Source: an uncultured Candidatus Actinomarina sp. (GTDB lineage: Bacteria; Actinomycetota; Acidimicrobiia; Actinomarinales; Actinomarinaceae). Taken from it: a stretch of 64,000 bases of DNA. Location of the stretch: assembly GCA_902519845.1 (NCBI GenBank), contig CABYLQ010000004.1, forward strand, positions 1-64,000, in the 5' to 3' direction. The position numbers and the translations under genes were made by a program. Numbering within the stretch: position 1 is the stretch's first letter; the number at the start of each line of letters is the position of its first letter. The notes below the pieces were generated by a model. That model was not told the origin of the DNA, did no database searches, and saw nothing but the letters and a program-made list of their open reading frames with translations. Shown one piece after another: positions 62,077 to 64,000 of this stretch.

Positions 62077-64000
62077 TGAAAGTTTTAAAATCTTGGCTTA
62101 ATGATTGGATAGATATATCTGAAATATCAAATGAAGACATTTCTGAAGGACTAGAAAGTTTAGGATTTGAAATTGAAGAACAATCTGATCTAAAACCGAA
62201 TTATTCAAATATAGTCGTAGGAAAAGTTCTTGAAATATACCCACATCCTAATGCTGACAAAGTGAGAGTAACAAAAACTGATGTTGGTAGTAAAACTTAT
62301 GAGATCGTGTGTGGGGCATGGAACTTTGATGTTGGTGCTGTAGTATCAGTAGCCCTTCCTAATTCTGAAATTAAAGATGGTTTTAAAATTGATAAAAGAG
62401 ACATTCGCGGAGTTGAATCTAACGGTATGATTTGTTCAGCCTCTGAGCTTGATCTATGGGATGATCATGAAGGCATACTGATATTAGACGATAACATTCT
62501 GCCAGGAACTGATTTCTCATCTATATATACAAGTTCAGATTATTTGTGGAATATAGGTATAACACCAAACAGAGGTGATTGTATGTCATATTTGGGAATT
62601 GCAAGAGAACTGTCCAATTACTTTGATAAAAAAATAAACATTAAAAAATCGAAACTTAATCCATCGATAACAAATATTTTAAACACTAACAGTGGAAAAA
62701 TTAAGGAATGTGATTCATATGGTTCAGTTGAAATAGAAAATTTTACAGTAACAGATTCATCATTTTTAATTAGATACCGATTATCAAATGTCGGAACAAG
62801 AATAATTAATAATGTTGTAGATATTACAAATTACATTTTGTACGACGTAGGACAACCTCTACATGCATTTGATAGGGATAAACTTTTTAATACGGTATCT
62901 GTTAGAAAAGCTAAAAACAATGAAACAGTTACGACTCTTGATTCACAAAAAAGAAAACTTACAAATGATGATCTAGTTATAACTGATGGAGATAAACCGA
63001 TTGCTTTAGCTGGAGTAATGGGGGGACTTGAAACTGAAGTTACTGACAGTACAGTTAATTTACTAATTGAAAGCGCTTACTTTGATAAAGTTTCAATAAT
63101 GAAAACTTCAAGAAAATTAGGACTTATTTCAGACGCCTCAATTAGATTTGAAAGAGGAATAGATTTTAACATTCAAAAATACGGGTTAGAACAATTTCTC
63201 ATGACATTAAAAGATAGTCAAGACATCAAATATTCCGAATTAAGTATTGATACTAAAAATAACATTAAAAATGAAAAAGTTAATCTCAAAAAAGATGAAA
63301 TTAAAAAATTACTTGGAATTGAACTTAAAGATTCATTTATTAAAAAAACTCTTAAAAATTTAATGATCGATGGAGAAATAAAAAACGACAACATCGAGTT
63401 TACCGCACCATCATGGAGATATGATTTAGACAGGCCAGTGGATCTAATTGAAGAATTTGCAAAACATCATGGATTTAATAATTTTTCTTCAAATCTTCCA
63501 CAAGGACTATATAAAAATGAAAAGGGTAATTTTTGGAAAGTAAAAGAATATCTTTCAAAAATACTTATTTCAAATAACTTTCAAGAAATACAAACTCTAA
63601 GTTTCGTTAATAAAGAAATGAATACTGTATTTAATCCAGAAAAAAAATATGTAACGGTCTTTAATGCAATTGATAAATCAAACAATTATTTACGATCTAA
63701 TTTAATGTCAAGTCTTTTAGATACTTATATATTCAATCTTAAGCAAAACAACATTTTAAACAGCTATTTCGAAATTAATACAGTTTTTAACTCTTCTGTG
63801 GATAACACATTTAATGATGTTCCGAATCAAAACGTTGTACTTGGGTTTATAACATCAGCTAATCTAACAACTCAAGATATTAGAAAAAGTAATCAAAATA
63901 TTGACATATACTACGTAAAAAGTTTGATAAATCAATTAATAAACGATACACAATTGGAGCCAATAATAAAACCAGGATTTCATCAAAATTATTCCTTTTC
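62076..64000 (+). CDS. pheT: Phenylalanyl-tRNA synthetase beta chain (cut by window end)
   Basis: The first 641 residues of an expected 780 or so; the frame is open to base 64000. SWLNDWIDISEISNEDIS, the EMAP/tRNA-binding domain (VVGKVLEIYPHPNADKVRVTKTD), the B3/B4 editing region (NVVDITNYILYDVGQPLHAFD) and GRV-like B5 elements are present. ATG shares a base with the pheS stop. Confidence 0.95.
   Translation, partial: MKVLKSWLNDWIDISEISNEDISEGLESLGFEIEEQSDLKPNYSNIVVGKVLEIYPHPNADKVRVTKTDVGSKTYEIVCGAWNFDVGAVVSVALPNSEIKDGFKIDKRDIRGVESNGMICSASELDLWDDHEGILILDDNILPGTDFSSIYTSSDYLWNIGITPNRGDCMSYLGIARELSNYFDKKINIKKSKLNPSITNILNTNSGKIKECDSYGSVEIENFTVTDSSFLIRYRLSNVGTRIINNVVDITNYILYDVGQPLHAFDRDKLFNTVSVRKAKNNETVTTLDSQKRKLTNDDLVITDGDKPIALAGVMGGLETEVTDSTVNLLIESAYFDKVSIMKTSRKLGLISDASIRFERGIDFNIQKYGLEQFLMTLKDSQDIKYSELSIDTKNNIKNEKVNLKKDEIKKLLGIELKDSFIKKTLKNLMIDGEIKNDNIEFTAPSWRYDLDRPVDLIEEFAKHHGFNNFSSNLPQGLYKNEKGNFWKVKEYLSKILISNNFQEIQTLSFVNKEMNTVFNPEKKYVTVFNAIDKSNNYLRSNLMSSLLDTYIFNLKQNNILNSYFEINTVFNSSVDNTFNDVPNQNVVLGFITSANLTTQDIRKSNQNIDIYYVKSLINQLINDTQLEPIIKPGFHQNYSF

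Overview
The window reads as chromosome from a streamlined, very AT-rich marine actinobacterium, most like the Candidatus Actinomarina group (inferred from layout and protein style; no search was run). GC looks close to 30% by eye. Genes are packed with overlaps of 1-15 bases. The conserved block mihF-gmk-rpoZ-coaBC-priA-def-fmt is an actinobacterial arrangement. Mycobacterial-type integration host factor, a pgsA-acyltransferase-pimA cluster for phosphatidylinositol mannosides, an F420-type luciferase-like oxidoreductase and many lipoproteins with threonine-rich linkers point the same way.

Layout. 0-6.2 kb is accessory: the tail of a frameshifted beta-propeller (SBBP) repeat protein, a TM2 protein, a roughly 500-base gap full of RNA hairpins, a small helix-turn-helix protein, and three lipoproteins with HExxH zinc-protease motifs. 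6.2-10.1 kb holds a SemiSWEET and a leftward operon (TSUP exporter, PanB-like protein with a lost metal site, an otherwise overlooked 46-residue gene, gamma-glutamyltransferase, a small conserved-looking protein). 10.1-15.4 kb holds membrane proteins and carbohydrate genes (glpK, sorbosone-type dehydrogenase, GH1 glycosidase). 15.4-22 kb is an SDR plus the glycine cleavage genes gcvH-gcvT-gcvPA-gcvPB and an aldehyde dehydrogenase. 22-28.7 kb holds two DUF3048 envelope proteins, an LLM oxidoreductase, small membrane proteins, a thioesterase and a lipoprotein cyclophilin.

28.8-64 kb is almost entirely housekeeping and reads rightwards: thrS, PIM lipid synthesis, pdxS-pdxT, yebC, a PDDEXK nuclease where actinobacteria usually carry ruvCAB, queA-tgt-yajC-secD-secF, rel, a metallo-hydrolase, hisS-aspS-alaS-ruvX-mltG, efp-nusB, mihF-gmk-rpoZ-coaBC-priA-def-fmt-rpe, the riboflavin genes ribD-ribE-ribBA-ribH, then infC-rpmI-rplT-pheS-pheT (pheT runs off the end).

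Regulatory reading. Most genes that begin a transcription unit have a TANNNT box ending 6-7 bases before the start codon, which is what leaderless transcription predicts. The infC operon is the clear exception: it has a TATAAT box, a structured leader with an intrinsic terminator, a Shine-Dalgarno sequence and what looks like an AUA start codon. No rRNA, tRNA, CRISPR array or insertion sequence was seen. Residue and base positions were counted by hand; family names come from recognised motifs, not from searches.
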